Source: Luteimonas gilva (GTDB lineage Bacteria > Pseudomonadota > Gammaproteobacteria > Xanthomonadales > Xanthomonadaceae). Taken from it: 64,000 bases of DNA. The notes below the pieces were generated by a model. The model was not told the origin of the DNA, did not search any database, and was given only the letters and a program-made list of their open reading frames with translations. Position 1 is the stretch's first letter. Each line of letters starts with the position of its first letter. The stretch covers positions 646,848 to 710,847 of the forward strand of contig NZ_SZUA01000001.1 of NCBI RefSeq assembly GCF_005239095.1. The letters run 5' to 3'. The position numbers were made by a program, and so were the translations under genes. Below, in pieces: positions 9,299 through 18,048 of the stretch.

Positions 9299-11305
9299 TC
9301 AGGGCCTGCTCGGCACAGGCAATTTGGTTCCGGGATCGCCGCCGCCGGGACGCGGCAGCGTGGTGGAAAACACGTGCACGCCGGTCTCGCCGCCGAGCAG
9401 GTAGACGCGGCCGCTGTTCGGATCGGCGAACAGGCGCTGCGGGCTGCGATGGGCGAGCGAGGTAGCTTTCAGCTGTTTCGGCTTGGTCGGATCGGAAACG
9501 TCGAATTCGCGCAGGTTGCGGTCGTCGGCGTACCAAGCGCGGTCGCCGCGATGCGTCACCTTTTGGAACTGGAAGACGAATTCGCCGTTGTCGATGCCGT
9601 AACGCCCGGCCACGACCGGCTTGGCGGGATTGGACACGTCCAGGATCTGCAATCCGTTCTGGCAGGCCACGTAGACCAGCGACAATTCCGCATCGACCGA
9701 CAGATCGAACGCGTTGCCGCAGTTCTGGTTGATGTGCGCCACCTGCTGCGGCCGGTCCGGACGCGCCAGATCGTAGATGCGCACGCCGCCGGAAGTCGTG
9801 CCCGGCTCGGCGCTTTCGGCCATGAAGGCGTGGCCGTTGGCGACCTTCAATCGATAGGGCTGGCCGACCAGGCCCTCGTACCAGACGAGTTTCATGTCCG
9901 CCGGGTTGGCGACGTCCAGCACGCCGAACAGGCCGCCGTTGGTCCATTTCGCCACATACGCGTAATGGCTTTCAACATCCATCACGGCCGCGCCCCAGAA
10001 CGGAAAGCTGCCCAATTCTTTCGGCGCCTTGGGATTGGTCAGGTCCACCGCGAACACGCCCGCGCCCCAAGCGGCGAGATAGGCGCGGTCGCCGACCACA
10101 TCGACCTGCTCGAAACTGCGGTCTTCCAAACTGAAAGGCGCGCGCGCTTCGAAGCGGGCGAGCGGAGCGAGCGTGACCGCGTCGTTGATGGTCAGCCCGT
10201 AGTTCGGCTGCACCAGCACCGGCTTGCCGCGGTACATCGCGACGTCGCGCGCATCGACGCCGGCCGGGATCCAACCGGTGGCCGTGCGGCGCGGCTTGCC
10301 GGGCGTGCGGATGTCGATGGTGTGCATCAGGTCGGTATCGGTCTGCAGCAGCAGATTCGTGGTGCCCAGACCCGCGGCGTGGCGTCCGCCCAAGGTCAAA
10401 ATATCCAGATGCCCGGCGGATTGCGGATGATCGATGTCGCCGACGTTCCACACGTCGATCCCATCGCCCCAGCCGAAGGAGTAGAAATACGAGCCCACGC
10501 GCGCGCCGCGCGTCGCCGGCGGAACGTCCATCCAACCGCGCCGCACCATCTGGCTCGGATCGCTGGTGTCGAACAGGCTCAGCTGATTGCCGATGCCGAT
10601 CGCCATCCCCGGCGCTAGATTGAGGCTGAAGCTGTCGAAGCCGTCGACCTGGTGCGCGCTGAGCAGGTAGGGCGCTTCCGGATTGCTCACGTCGTAGACA
10701 TGGAGTGCCACCTCGGTGCCCAACCAGGTGCGTCCGCTGGCCTGGATCTGGTTGCCGAAGGCCTTGATCTGCGTGTACTGGACCGGCACGGTTTCGATCG
10801 CGCTGCGCACGAAACGCGGATGGGCCGGATCGCTCAGATCGCCGACGTACAGGCCGTGGTTGTTGTCGAACAGGTATAGATGGCCGTTCGCGGCGACGAT
10901 GCCGACCATGAACTTGTTGTCGGCGTCGTTGTAGTCGTGGGTGTCGGCGACCAGCTTGGGCGCGGCGGGGTTGGCCAGCGAATAGACGGCCACGCCGCTG
11001 ATGCCGTCCGAGCCGCGCCAAGCCGCATACAGATATTGACCTTGCCGGGTGGTGGAGATGATCGGCCCGCCGGCCGGTTCGGTGCTGGCGATCCGTTGCG
11101 GCGCGGTCGGCACGTTGTAGTCCCAGGTCGCCAGCACCCGGCCGGTCGGGATGTGGACGTAACGGCCGTCGACGATCAGCTCGCCGGTCACCGCACCGCC
11201 GCGGATGAGGTCCAGCTTGACCGGTTCGGGGGAGCTCGCGGCGTGCGCGGCAGGGGGGAGGACGAAAGCGGACAGCAGCGCGACAGCGAGCAACGTGCGG
11301 GTCAT
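9299..11305 (-). CDS. Secreted LVIVD-repeat beta-propeller protein
   Basis: The 668-residue protein starts at ATG 11305 with a signal peptide (MTRTLLAVALLSAFVLPPAAHA); upstream codons in the same frame read as non-protein sequence. The mature part carries many repeats of the LVIVD type, for example VAVYSLANPAAPKLVADTHD, LYVGDLSDPAHPRFV and LQILDVSNPAKPVVAGRY, each a predicted propeller blade in which a V-D-[VL]-[ST]-[ND]-P core recurs. Such proteins are outer-surface or periplasmic, with poorly defined binding roles. It lies 148 bases downstream of a CadC-type regulator on the same strand and may be its target. Confidence 0.82.
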   Translation of the reverse strand: MTRTLLAVALLSAFVLPPAAHAASSPEPVKLDLIRGGAVTGELIVDGRYVHIPTGRVLATWDYNVPTAPQRIASTEPAGGPIISTTRQGQYLYAAWRGSDGISGVAVYSLANPAAPKLVADTHDYNDADNKFMVGIVAANGHLYLFDNNHGLYVGDLSDPAHPRFVRSAIETVPVQYTQIKAFGNQIQASGRTWLGTEVALHVYDVSNPEAPYLLSAHQVDGFDSFSLNLAPGMAIGIGNQLSLFDTSDPSQMVRRGWMDVPPATRGARVGSYFYSFGWGDGIDVWNVGDIDHPQSAGHLDILTLGGRHAAGLGTTNLLLQTDTDLMHTIDIRTPGKPRRTATGWIPAGVDARDVAMYRGKPVLVQPNYGLTINDAVTLAPLARFEARAPFSLEDRSFEQVDVVGDRAYLAAWGAGVFAVDLTNPKAPKELGSFPFWGAAVMDVESHYAYVAKWTNGGLFGVLDVANPADMKLVWYEGLVGQPYRLKVANGHAFMAESAEPGTTSGGVRIYDLARPDRPQQVAHINQNCGNAFDLSVDAELSLVYVACQNGLQILDVSNPAKPVVAGRYGIDNGEFVFQFQKVTHRGDRAWYADDRNLREFDVSDPTKPKQLKATSLAHRSPQRLFADPNSGRVYLLGGETGVHVFSTTLPRPGGGDPGTKLPVPSRP

Positions 11306-11453
11306 GCAGGGCTCCTGGGGGCAGGGAGGTCGGTGGGCATCGTCGTGCGGGGGCACGACCGGCCGACGTTGCGCTCGGCCCCCGCGCGCGTCACTCCAAT
11401 CCTTTGACGATCGCATTACAGAGCGTTTGACGGCGCCGATTCGGTGAAACGCG

Positions 11454-13754
11454 TCACTCGCGTTGCGCGGACTGCGTCGGATCCAACTCGGCCGGAATCG
11501 AACGCTCGCCCGCTAACCGCTTGGCGCGTTCGAAGGCGGACCGCCATTGCCCGCGCTGTCCCATCGCCCGCATCAGGCGGACTTGGAGCACGGCCACGTC
11601 GAAATCGTGCTCGGCCCAGGGCGCGATCCGGCCGATCATCGCGCCCGCTTCGGCCACGCGGCCCTGTTCGAGCAGCCAAGGCGCATAGGCCTGCACGGCG
11701 ATCGCGACCTCTTCCGGCACGCCCGCCTGCTCGGCCATCGCGATGGCCGAGCGATAACCGGCCTCCGACGCGATGCGGTCGCCGCGCGCCCGCTGCAGGC
11801 TGGCGGCGGCCAGCCGCGCCGGGAGATCGTCGCCGGACGCCGCGACGGCGTTCGCCCGGTCGGGCAAGTCGCTCTGCAGCGCGGCCTGTTCGCGCCGATA
11901 CAGCATCCAGGCGCGCAACCAGGGATTGCGGTCGGCCGGCCAGTCGCGCAGCGCCGCATCGGCGATCGCCACCGCGCGCGCGTTCTCGCCGGCGCGGCGG
12001 GCCAGGTCCACCTTCAGATATTCCAGGCGCCCGAAATCGTTGGGCACTTCCTGCGCCGCTTCCGGCATGGCCAACAGGCCGCCGGCTTCGCGCAAGCGTC
12101 CGGCGACGATCAGCACCTCGGCCCGGGTCAGGATCAGCTCCGCGCGCTGGGTCGGATCGCGCACCCGCGGCAGCATGGCCCAGGCGCGGTCGGCTTCGGC
12201 CAGGGCCAGATCGGTGCGCAACATCGCCACGTGCACCGCCATCAGCATCTTGCGGGTGGTGGCCAGCTCGTTCACCGCGCCCATCGAGCTGAAATCCTCG
12301 GCCGCCTTCTGCAGATAGGGCAGGCCGTGCGCCGGGCGCCGGCGGTCGACTTCCATGATGCCGAGGTTGGCGTCCACCCGTGCCACCGCCAGCGCGTCGC
12401 CCATGTTCGCGAGCTGCACGCGCGCTTGGCCCAGATCGGCCAGCGCCAGGTCGTATTTCTTCTGCAGCGAATAAGCCACCGCGCGGCCGCTGAAAGCCTG
12501 GCCCACTTCGGCGGGATGGTCGCCCTTGCCGAGCGTGGCGATGACCAGGTCGTAGGCCTGTTCGGCTTCGGCGTAGCGGTCCAAGCGGATCAGCATCGCG
12601 CCGCGGGCGTTGAGCAGGCGCGCGTTGAACACCGGATCGCGCTTGGCCTCGTCGCTGGCCAAAGCTTGGTCGAGCGTGGCCAGGCCGCGCCGGTATTCGC
12701 CGGCGCGGAAATCCACTCGCGCCAATTGGTATTGCAGCCGCGGCTGCGAGCGCTGCAGCTCCGGCGCTTCCAGCAGGATCCGCCGCGCGGTTTCGATCTC
12801 GTTGGCCAGCATCGCCGCACGCGCGCGCTGCAGGCGCTCGGCCAGCGCGGGCTCTGCCAGCTCGTCCTTGGCCAGGCTGCCGCCCAGCGCGGGCGCCAGG
12901 CGGTCGGCCGCCATCCGCGCGGCTTGCAACAGTTCGGCGTCTTGCGCCTGCCCGCGTTGGGTCACGCCGTCGCGGTCCATCGCGTTCAAGACCACTTCCC
13001 AGCCGGCCGGCACGCGCCGCGCGCGGCTGTCGACGATCCAGGCCGCGCGGGTCGCGCGGCGCAGCGTCGCCGCATCCTTCTTCTGCTCGCGCAGCACGCC
13101 GAGCACGGCTTCGCTGGACAACACCGGCAAGCCGGCGCGGTGCAGGCGGTCGGCGACGAAATCCATCAACCCCAATCTCGCCCAGGCCGCTTCGTCCGAA
13201 GATTCGACGTCGCTGGGCAATACCAAGATCGTCCGGCCCGACGAGACGGGCGCAGCGATGTTCGCGGCCGGCGCGGCCGTAGGCCTGCCGCGATTCGTCC
13301 ACCAAGCGAACGTGGACAGCAGCGCCAATACCGCGGCTGCGGCGATGGCGAGCGGCCAACGCCCGCGGCTAAGAGCATGCGCAGGCGCCGCCGCGGTACC
13401 CGCATCGACAGCGGGCGCCTCCGCCGCTTCGCCTTGCTCGGCGCGCGTTTCCAGCAACCAACGGAAACCGTAGCGCGGCACGGTGCGGATCGAACGCTGC
13501 TCGTGGCCGTCGTCGCCGACCGCGCGCCGCGCGCGCAGCACGATTTGGGCGAGCTGCGCGTCCGACACGTCGCTGCGCCCGAACACGGCCTGGACCAATT
13601 CGTCGCGGCTCACCGCACGGTCGCGATGCTCGATCAAGCAGACCAGGCATTCGAACACGCGCGCGGGCAGGGCCACGGCTTCGCCGCGAAGCCGCAGTTC
13701 GCGCGTGGCCAAATCCAGTACGTACTCCCCGAAACGATACCGAACGATGCTCAT
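11454..13754 (-). CDS. CadC-type transmembrane regulator: winged-helix domain, TM helix and TPR region
   Basis: This 766-residue protein joins an OmpR/PhoB-type winged-helix DNA-binding domain (residues 1-103; ending IRTVPRYGFRWLLE) to one transmembrane helix (about 133-152) and a large C-terminal part. Just after the membrane (about 170-245) is a TolB-N/adenylate-cyclase-associated type segment (ILVLPSDVESSDEAAWARLG), and the remainder is helical TPR-like sequence. This is the CadC/ToxR layout, where the outer part senses a signal and the inner part binds DNA. Such regulators are common in Lysobacter. The ligand cannot be told from sequence; the downstream LVIVD gene is a candidate target. 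Confidence 0.85.
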   Translation of the reverse strand: MSIVRYRFGEYVLDLATRELRLRGEAVALPARVFECLVCLIEHRDRAVSRDELVQAVFGRSDVSDAQLAQIVLRARRAVGDDGHEQRSIRTVPRYGFRWLLETRAEQGEAAEAPAVDAGTAAAPAHALSRGRWPLAIAAAAVLALLSTFAWWTNRGRPTAAPAANIAAPVSSGRTILVLPSDVESSDEAAWARLGLMDFVADRLHRAGLPVLSSEAVLGVLREQKKDAATLRRATRAAWIVDSRARRVPAGWEVVLNAMDRDGVTQRGQAQDAELLQAARMAADRLAPALGGSLAKDELAEPALAERLQRARAAMLANEIETARRILLEAPELQRSQPRLQYQLARVDFRAGEYRRGLATLDQALASDEAKRDPVFNARLLNARGAMLIRLDRYAEAEQAYDLVIATLGKGDHPAEVGQAFSGRAVAYSLQKKYDLALADLGQARVQLANMGDALAVARVDANLGIMEVDRRRPAHGLPYLQKAAEDFSSMGAVNELATTRKMLMAVHVAMLRTDLALAEADRAWAMLPRVRDPTQRAELILTRAEVLIVAGRLREAGGLLAMPEAAQEVPNDFGRLEYLKVDLARRAGENARAVAIADAALRDWPADRNPWLRAWMLYRREQAALQSDLPDRANAVAASGDDLPARLAAASLQRARGDRIASEAGYRSAIAMAEQAGVPEEVAIAVQAYAPWLLEQGRVAEAGAMIGRIAPWAEHDFDVAVLQVRLMRAMGQRGQWRSAFERAKRLAGERSIPAELDPTQSAQRE

Positions 13755-14055
13755 GGATGCCGCTAGGTTATATGCGCGAGCGAGCCGCGCGTCCCGTGCG
13801 CGACGGCACCGTGCATCGACCGTTAATCAAATGCCGCATCCGAACGGCTCGCGTTACGGGCGAATTCGGACGGAGCGTGCGGATTAGCCAGCGTCAATTC
13901 ACTTGATGATAGCTCTCCAAGCGCTTGATTTTAGGGTTTTTCGCTTGAGACCGACGTGGCCGGACGAACCCGGACAGGTAGACGCCCCAGACTTGCCGGC
14001 CAAGATCGGCGAGCGCATGCTCCGCGACGCAGGAACATCCACACGGGAGGCGCAG
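13755..14055. other. Intergenic gap, no gene seen
   Basis: About 300 bases between the divergent CadC-type regulator and the next plus-strand gene. An open frame runs in from 13903 but carries no recognisable protein sequence before the Shine-Dalgarno-led start at 14056. The region should hold both divergent promoters. I see no clear -35/-10 pair or repeat. Confidence 0.5.
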
Positions 14056-14631
14056 ATGCGTTTGCTTATCGCAGCGATCGTTGGCGGCATCGTGATGTTC
14101 GTATGGCAGGCGGTCGCGCACATGGCGCTGCCGCTCGGCGAAATGGGGATGAAGACCGCGTCCGGGCAGGAAACGGCCATCGCCGCGCTACAGGCCTCGG
14201 CCACCGACGGCGGCGGCGTGTACATGCTGCCGGGCATGTCGCCCGAACAATGGGCCGACGAGAAGGCGAGGATGGCGTTCCAAGAACAATACAAGTCCAG
14301 CCCGTACGCATTCGTGGTCTACAAGCCCGAAGGCAACCCGGCGCTCGTCGACATGGTCCCGAACCTGATCAAGCAATTCGTCACCGATTTCATCGCCGCC
14401 TTCGTCGCGGCTTGGGTGCTCGCGCTGGGCGCGTTCGGATTCGGCAAGCGCGTGCTGATCGCCGGCGCGCTGGGATTGTTCGCGTGGTTGACGATCAGCG
14501 TGCCGTATTGGAATTGGTATCTATTCCCGGTGGACTTCACCGTGGGCGCCTTGCTCGAGCAGGTGATCGGCTGGCTGCTGGCCGGCGCCGCCATCGCTGG
14601 ATGGCTGGGCCGCGGCGAACGCGGGGCATGA
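14056..14631 (+). CDS. Small membrane protein, DUF-type, unknown function
   Basis: The 191-residue protein has an N-terminal hydrophobic helix (MRLLIAAIVGGIVMFVWQAVAHM), a soluble loop of about 85 residues (ending YAFVVYKPEGNPALVD), and three C-terminal membrane helices (from FVTDFIAAFVAAWVLALGAF). The helix-loop-three-helix arrangement with GGIVMFVWQ at the front is seen in uncharacterised proteobacterial membrane proteins. I chose ATG 14056 because GGGAGG lies 5 bases upstream; the longer in-frame extension is implausible. Its TGA overlaps the ATG of the next gene, so the two are translationally coupled. Confidence 0.72.
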   Translation: MRLLIAAIVGGIVMFVWQAVAHMALPLGEMGMKTASGQETAIAALQASATDGGGVYMLPGMSPEQWADEKARMAFQEQYKSSPYAFVVYKPEGNPALVDMVPNLIKQFVTDFIAAFVAAWVLALGAFGFGKRVLIAGALGLFAWLTISVPYWNWYLFPVDFTVGALLEQVIGWLLAGAAIAGWLGRGERGA

Positions 14632-15032
14632 GTCGGGATGGCGCCGCAGCGACTCCACGGGGCGCGCTCGCGTCCCGCGGAGGATCGCCCTGGGAACAGA
14701 CCTTGCCAGTGGCCGCGGGCGTCTTCCTGGGCGCCTTGCTGTTCGGCTTGTTCGCGCTGGCCTATCTGCACGCGCAGAATCGCAGCGTTTCTTTCGCCGG
14801 CGTGTCGACCGCCGCGAACACCACGACCTCGCAAAATTCCGATGCATCGACGGCGGCGGACGAATCCGATGCCGTGGCAGCGCTGCCGCGATTGCCCGGT
14901 CTGATCGAAGCCAACCGCCGACGTGCGCACACGGCCTGCATCGCCGGCACGGTCGGCCACCGCCGCAGCAACGGCTGGGTCCAGGCTGTGGCCGAGAACG
15001 CGCCGAGGCGTTGCATCGCGACCAGCCAGTGA
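14628..15032 (+). CDS. Small single-pass membrane protein, unknown function
   Basis: A 134-residue protein whose ATG overlaps the preceding stop codon (ATGA). It has a short polar N-terminus, one transmembrane helix (LPVAAGVFLGALLFGLFALAYLHA, about residues 25-48), a Ser/Thr/Asn-rich linker and a C-terminal domain with two Cys (TACIAGTVG and RRCIATSQ). The C-terminus is probably periplasmic and could form a disulphide. I do not recognise the family. Coupling with the upstream membrane protein suggests a shared role. Confidence 0.55.
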   Translation: MSRDGAAATPRGALASRGGSPWEQTLPVAAGVFLGALLFGLFALAYLHAQNRSVSFAGVSTAANTTTSQNSDASTAADESDAVAALPRLPGLIEANRRRAHTACIAGTVGHRRSNGWVQAVAENAPRRCIATSQ

Positions 15033-15299
15033 TGCGGGATGGCTGGAGTCGTCCGATCTTGGACGAATCGACGAGCAATTGAAGCGCGCATCCGATTCGC
15101 TGTTGCGCGCCTGAAACGTTTCGCTGCTATCGCTTGGAGCGCGTCTAGCGCGGCTCGCGACGCGTCGGCGCAGGCCGAAGCGCATTCAGGCGGACAGCCG
15201 GATGGCCACGCCGTATCCCTGCCGATACGTTTTAGAAGTCCGCGCGCGGCATCCGGCTTTCAAATTCACACGGCCGCCACTTTCATAAACCAATTTTTC
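15033..15299. other. Intergenic region upstream of the amyloid-like operon
   Basis: This gap has no credible gene: open frames crossing it are short and lack protein character. Its right half turns AT-rich (from about 15260), which is unusual for this genome and marks the promoter region of the next operon. Confidence 0.5.
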
Positions 15300-15328
15300 T
15301 TAACAGTAGCAATACCTTACGGAATATT
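15300..15328 (+). promoter_or_regulatory. Possible sigma-70 promoter of the amyloid-like operon
   Basis: TTAACA (15300-15305) and AATATT (15323-15328) are 17 bases apart inside the AT-rich block before the operon. That leaves a leader of about 85 bases before the ATG at 15421. The match is reasonable for -35 and fair for -10. Confidence 0.4.
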
Positions 15329-15420
15329 AATGAACTAAGGCATCAGTAATGCATGCCTGCCTGTGCGTCGTATGCGAGCGCCACCCCCGTGTGCCCGGAC
15401 GGCGTGCAAGGAGACTCGAT

Positions 15421-16269
15421 ATGCATATCCGTAAATCCTTCCTGGCGTCCGCGGTGCTCATCGGCATCGGCATGACCGGACAAGCTTGGGCCCAAGCTCA
15501 AAACACCGAAAACGGGCCGGGACGCAATCTGCAAATAGCCATAGAAGACAACAGCGACAACTCCAACAGCAGCAGCGGCGACAACCGCAACAACGACGGT
15601 TACGCCGAAAGCGCCGGCTACGGCACCGCGGCGGCCAATAACGGTGGCACCGCCACTTCGACGTTCTCCAACTCCTTCAACTCGAGCCAGGCGATCGCCA
15701 CGACGCAGCTCGACGGCTACGTGACCGACATCCGTACCCGCGACATCGGCAACTACGCCACCAACAACGGCAACGCCAATGGCGGCAGCGGCGGTGCAGG
15801 GGGCGCCGGCGTGGGCGGTGCGGGCGTGGGCGGCCCTGGCGGTGCGGCAGGCAGCTACAGCGGTGATGCCGGCGGCGCCAGCCTGGCCGGTGGCGGCAGC
15901 AGCTCCAACAGCGGCGGCAACTCGCGCGAACGCGGTGCCGGCGATTCCACCGGCGGCAGCGGTAGCAGCACCGGCGGCGCAGGCACCAGCGGCGACGGCA
16001 CCGGCACCAGCGGATCGTCCACCGCGATGGGCGGCGCGGGCGGCTCCGGATCGGGCGGCGCCGGCAATGGCGCGTCCGGCGGCAGCGGCGGCTCGGGCGG
16101 CAGCAGCGTGGTCGATGCCGGCGTGTTCGACATGCACAACGACATGACCGGCGCCGGCCAGTCGGCCGCGGGCATCATGGTTTCGGCCCAGAACAGCGGC
16201 TTCGCCTCGCTGATCCAGCAGGGCGTGACCGTGCAAGCCAACCTGACTGTCGGACCCAGCGCTCCGTAA
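15421..16269 (+). CDS. Secreted Gly/Ser/Asn-rich protein, candidate amyloid-type fibre subunit
   Basis: The 282-residue protein has a signal peptide (MHIRKSFLASAVLIGIGMTG, then QAWAQ) and an Asn/Ser/Asp-rich stretch to about residue 115. About 105 residues of Gly/Ser/Ala low complexity follow, and then a conserved-looking C-terminus: GIMVSAQNSGFASLIQQGVTV. That last block (QNSG-x3-LIQ-x-G-x2-V) recurs in the next gene, which suggests a shared strand-turn-strand unit. Composition and context, with a C39-type peptidase and a coiled-coil/barrel exporter in the same operon, resemble the Fap amyloid subunits of Pseudomonas, although the repeat itself is different. Fibre formation is inferred. The start is ATG 15421 with AAGGAG about 8 bases upstream. 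Confidence 0.7.
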   Translation: MHIRKSFLASAVLIGIGMTGQAWAQAQNTENGPGRNLQIAIEDNSDNSNSSSGDNRNNDGYAESAGYGTAAANNGGTATSTFSNSFNSSQAIATTQLDGYVTDIRTRDIGNYATNNGNANGGSGGAGGAGVGGAGVGGPGGAAGSYSGDAGGASLAGGGSSSNSGGNSRERGAGDSTGGSGSSTGGAGTSGDGTGTSGSSTAMGGAGGSGSGGAGNGASGGSGGSGGSSVVDAGVFDMHNDMTGAGQSAAGIMVSAQNSGFASLIQQGVTVQANLTVGPSAP

Positions 16270-16379
16270 AGCGCTCGACCAGATGCACCGCGCAGGGCTC
16301 CGGCCTTGCGCGGCGCATCGCGCGTTCGTCCGCGCGCATCGCGCGAACGGCGCGGCACGCATGGCGAAGGAGTAGGCCC

Positions 16380-16775
16380 ATGCCCGTATCCAGAATTTTC
16401 CCGCTTGCCGCCGCAGCGGCCTGCGCTTGGCTGTCGGCGGATCCGGCGATGGCCGTCGATCCGCAAACCGTCGCTCCAGAAACGGCGCCTTCCGCGAATG
16501 CGCAACCGGTGCCGGGTTTGGGCCGGCGGATGGATCCCTCTGCGTTGGACGCCTTGCGCGGCGGCGACGACGATTGGACCCAGAACAACATCGATATCCA
16601 GGGCCAATTGGACGGCAATACCGCGCAGAACATCGCCAGCGGCGATAACGTCCTCGACGGCGGCGCGTTCGCCAACGCCAGCGGCATCGCCACGGTGATC
16701 CAAAACAGCGGTTCGAACGTGCTGATCCAAAACGGCATGGTCGTCGACGTGCGATTCGCCGGATCCAATCCATGA
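16380..16775 (+). CDS. Small secreted protein sharing the QNSG/LIQ C-terminal block, candidate minor subunit or nucleator
   Basis: A 131-residue secreted protein: signal peptide (MPVSRIFPLAAAAACAWLSA), then a DPSALDALRGGDDDW motif, then an Asn/Gln/Gly-rich C-terminal half (NNIDIQGQLDGNTAQNIA). It ends with VIQNSGSNVLIQNGMVVDV, clearly related to the end of the upstream Gly-rich protein. It lacks the Gly/Ser linker. In curli- and Fap-like systems such a short form often nucleates or caps the fibre; that role is inferred here. An AAGGAG lies 10 bases before the ATG. Its TGA overlaps the next ATG. Confidence 0.65.
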   Translation: MPVSRIFPLAAAAACAWLSADPAMAVDPQTVAPETAPSANAQPVPGLGRRMDPSALDALRGGDDDWTQNNIDIQGQLDGNTAQNIASGDNVLDGGAFANASGIATVIQNSGSNVLIQNGMVVDVRFAGSNP

Positions 16776-17452
16776 AAATCGGCGCACCGGCCGCCTTGCT
16801 GGCGGCCTGCATCGCCGGAGCCGCACAGGCCGGCACCGCCGAAGTGCGCGCCGACGGCGGCGCGTACGCCGTGCGCCTGACCAGCCTGAAAGAAGCGCGC
16901 TTCCGCACCACCATCCGCCAGCGTTACGACTTCAGTTGCGGCTCGGCCGCCGTCGCGACGCTGCTCACCTACCAATACGGACAACCGGTCGCCGAGACCG
17001 AAGTCTTCATGCGCATGTACGCCCATGGCGATCAGGCCAAGATCCGCCAGGAAGGCTTCTCGCTGCTGGACATGCGCCGCTATTTCGAAACGCTGGGCTA
17101 TCAGGCCGACGGTTTCGAACTGCCGCTGGACAAGCTGGCCGAAGAAGGCTTGCCGGCGATCGTGCTGCTCAACGAGCGCGGCTACAAGCATTTCGTGGTG
17201 GTGAAGGGCTTGCGCAACGGACGCGTGCTGATCGGCGATCCGGCGATGGGCACGCGCGCATTGCCGCGTGCGCGCTTCGAAAAGCTATGGGACAGCCGCG
17301 TGCTGTTCGTGGTCCACAACCGGCGCGAGCTGGCCAGCTTCAACGCATCGCGCGACTGGCGCGCCGCACCGGCGGCGCCGCTCGAATTGGCGATCCAGCG
17401 CAGCGGCCTGCAGAACATCGTCATGCCGCGTCGCGGGCCGGGCGACATTTGA
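16772..17452 (+). CDS. C39-type (double-glycine-like) peptidase, FapD-like
   Basis: The 226-residue protein has a signal peptide (to about residue 20) and a bacteriocin-processing C39-type papain fold. The catalytic set is visible: Cys56 in RYDFSCGSAAVATLL, His140 in GYKHFVVVKGL and Asp156 in VLIGDPAMGT. Stand-alone, exported C39 peptidases of this kind are typical of Fap operons (FapD), where the protein is needed for fibre export or processing. It is coupled to the genes on both sides: ATGA overlap upstream and 8 bases to the next start. Substrates are presumably the operon's small secreted proteins. Confidence 0.85.
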   Translation: MKIGAPAALLAACIAGAAQAGTAEVRADGGAYAVRLTSLKEARFRTTIRQRYDFSCGSAAVATLLTYQYGQPVAETEVFMRMYAHGDQAKIRQEGFSLLDMRRYFETLGYQADGFELPLDKLAEEGLPAIVLLNERGYKHFVVVKGLRNGRVLIGDPAMGTRALPRARFEKLWDSRVLFVVHNRRELASFNASRDWRAAPAAPLELAIQRSGLQNIVMPRRGPGDI

Positions 17453-17460
17453 GGCGCAGC

Positions 17461-18048
17461 ATGGCCACCGAACCGCGAATGCGTATCGAACGTAGCCCGG
17501 GTGGAGCGAAGCGATACCCGGGAGCACGCCGCGACTCCTTCCCGGGTATCGCCTGTGGCTCCACCCGGGCTACATCCAGCTGGCTGCTCTTGATGGCAGT
17601 TTGGTCATGCTCCGTATTCGCGCAAGAAGCCGACACCAGCGCCGCATTCGGTCGCCCGGTCGCTTTCGATCGCTTGGAAACCTCGCGCGGCGGTTTCGAT
17701 TTGCCGTCGGGCCTGCAGGCCTCGTTCGGATTCGCTCGCGTGGTGTACGTCAACGGGGAACTGGTCGCCAGCACGCGAGTCGGCATTCCCAATATCGCCG
17801 CGATGACGCCCGAACAAGCGCAAGCGCTGGCCGAGGCGCAGCGCGGTCGATTGCTGCAACTGGGCGACGGCAATCGCGCCGATGCCGTGCCCGGCGGCGG
17901 TCTGGTGATCCAGAACACGCTCGACGGACAAGACATCCGCGTCACGACCACGCTCGACATCGGCGTCAATACGCTGGGCCTGTTCCAGGATTTGAACGCG
18001 CAAGCGGCCATGCAGGACGCGTTGATCGCCGCACCGGGGTCGCCATGA
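17461..18048 (+). CDS. Secreted protein of the amyloid-like operon, with a REP element read into its N-terminus
   Basis: A 195-residue protein whose hydrophobic signal segment (SSWLLLMAVWSCSVFAQ) does not begin until about residue 39. The residues before it (from MRIERSPGGAKRYPGARRD) are translated from a repeat element at 17492-17573. The mature part includes GLQASFGFARVVYVNGELVA, a helical TPEQAQALAEAQRGRLLQ segment, and GLVIQNTLDGQDIRVTTTLD, a weaker version of the IQN block of the two upstream secreted proteins. ATG 17461 is the first in-frame start; ATG 17594 would leave only half a signal peptide. It may correspond in role to FapE. The TGA overlaps the next ATG. Confidence 0.6.
   Translation: MATEPRMRIERSPGGAKRYPGARRDSFPGIACGSTRATSSWLLLMAVWSCSVFAQEADTSAAFGRPVAFDRLETSRGGFDLPSGLQASFGFARVVYVNGELVASTRVGIPNIAAMTPEQAQALAEAQRGRLLQLGDGNRADAVPGGGLVIQNTLDGQDIRVTTTLDIGVNTLGLFQDLNAQAAMQDALIAAPGSP
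17492..17573. repeat. Inverted repeat (GTAGCCCGGGTGGAGC type) inside a coding start
   Basis: GTAGCCCGGGTGGAGCGAAG on the left and the inverted copy ending CCACCCGGGCTAC on the right enclose about 25 bases. This dispersed repeat normally lies between genes. Here it is in frame within the N-terminal extension of the fourth operon gene and contains no stop codon in that frame. Confidence 0.8.

Noticed and set aside
15780-16110. Dense short GGC/AGC repeats that could suggest a repeat array
   Set aside because: They are codons of the Gly/Ser-rich linker in the 282-residue protein, not a CRISPR array or a satellite.
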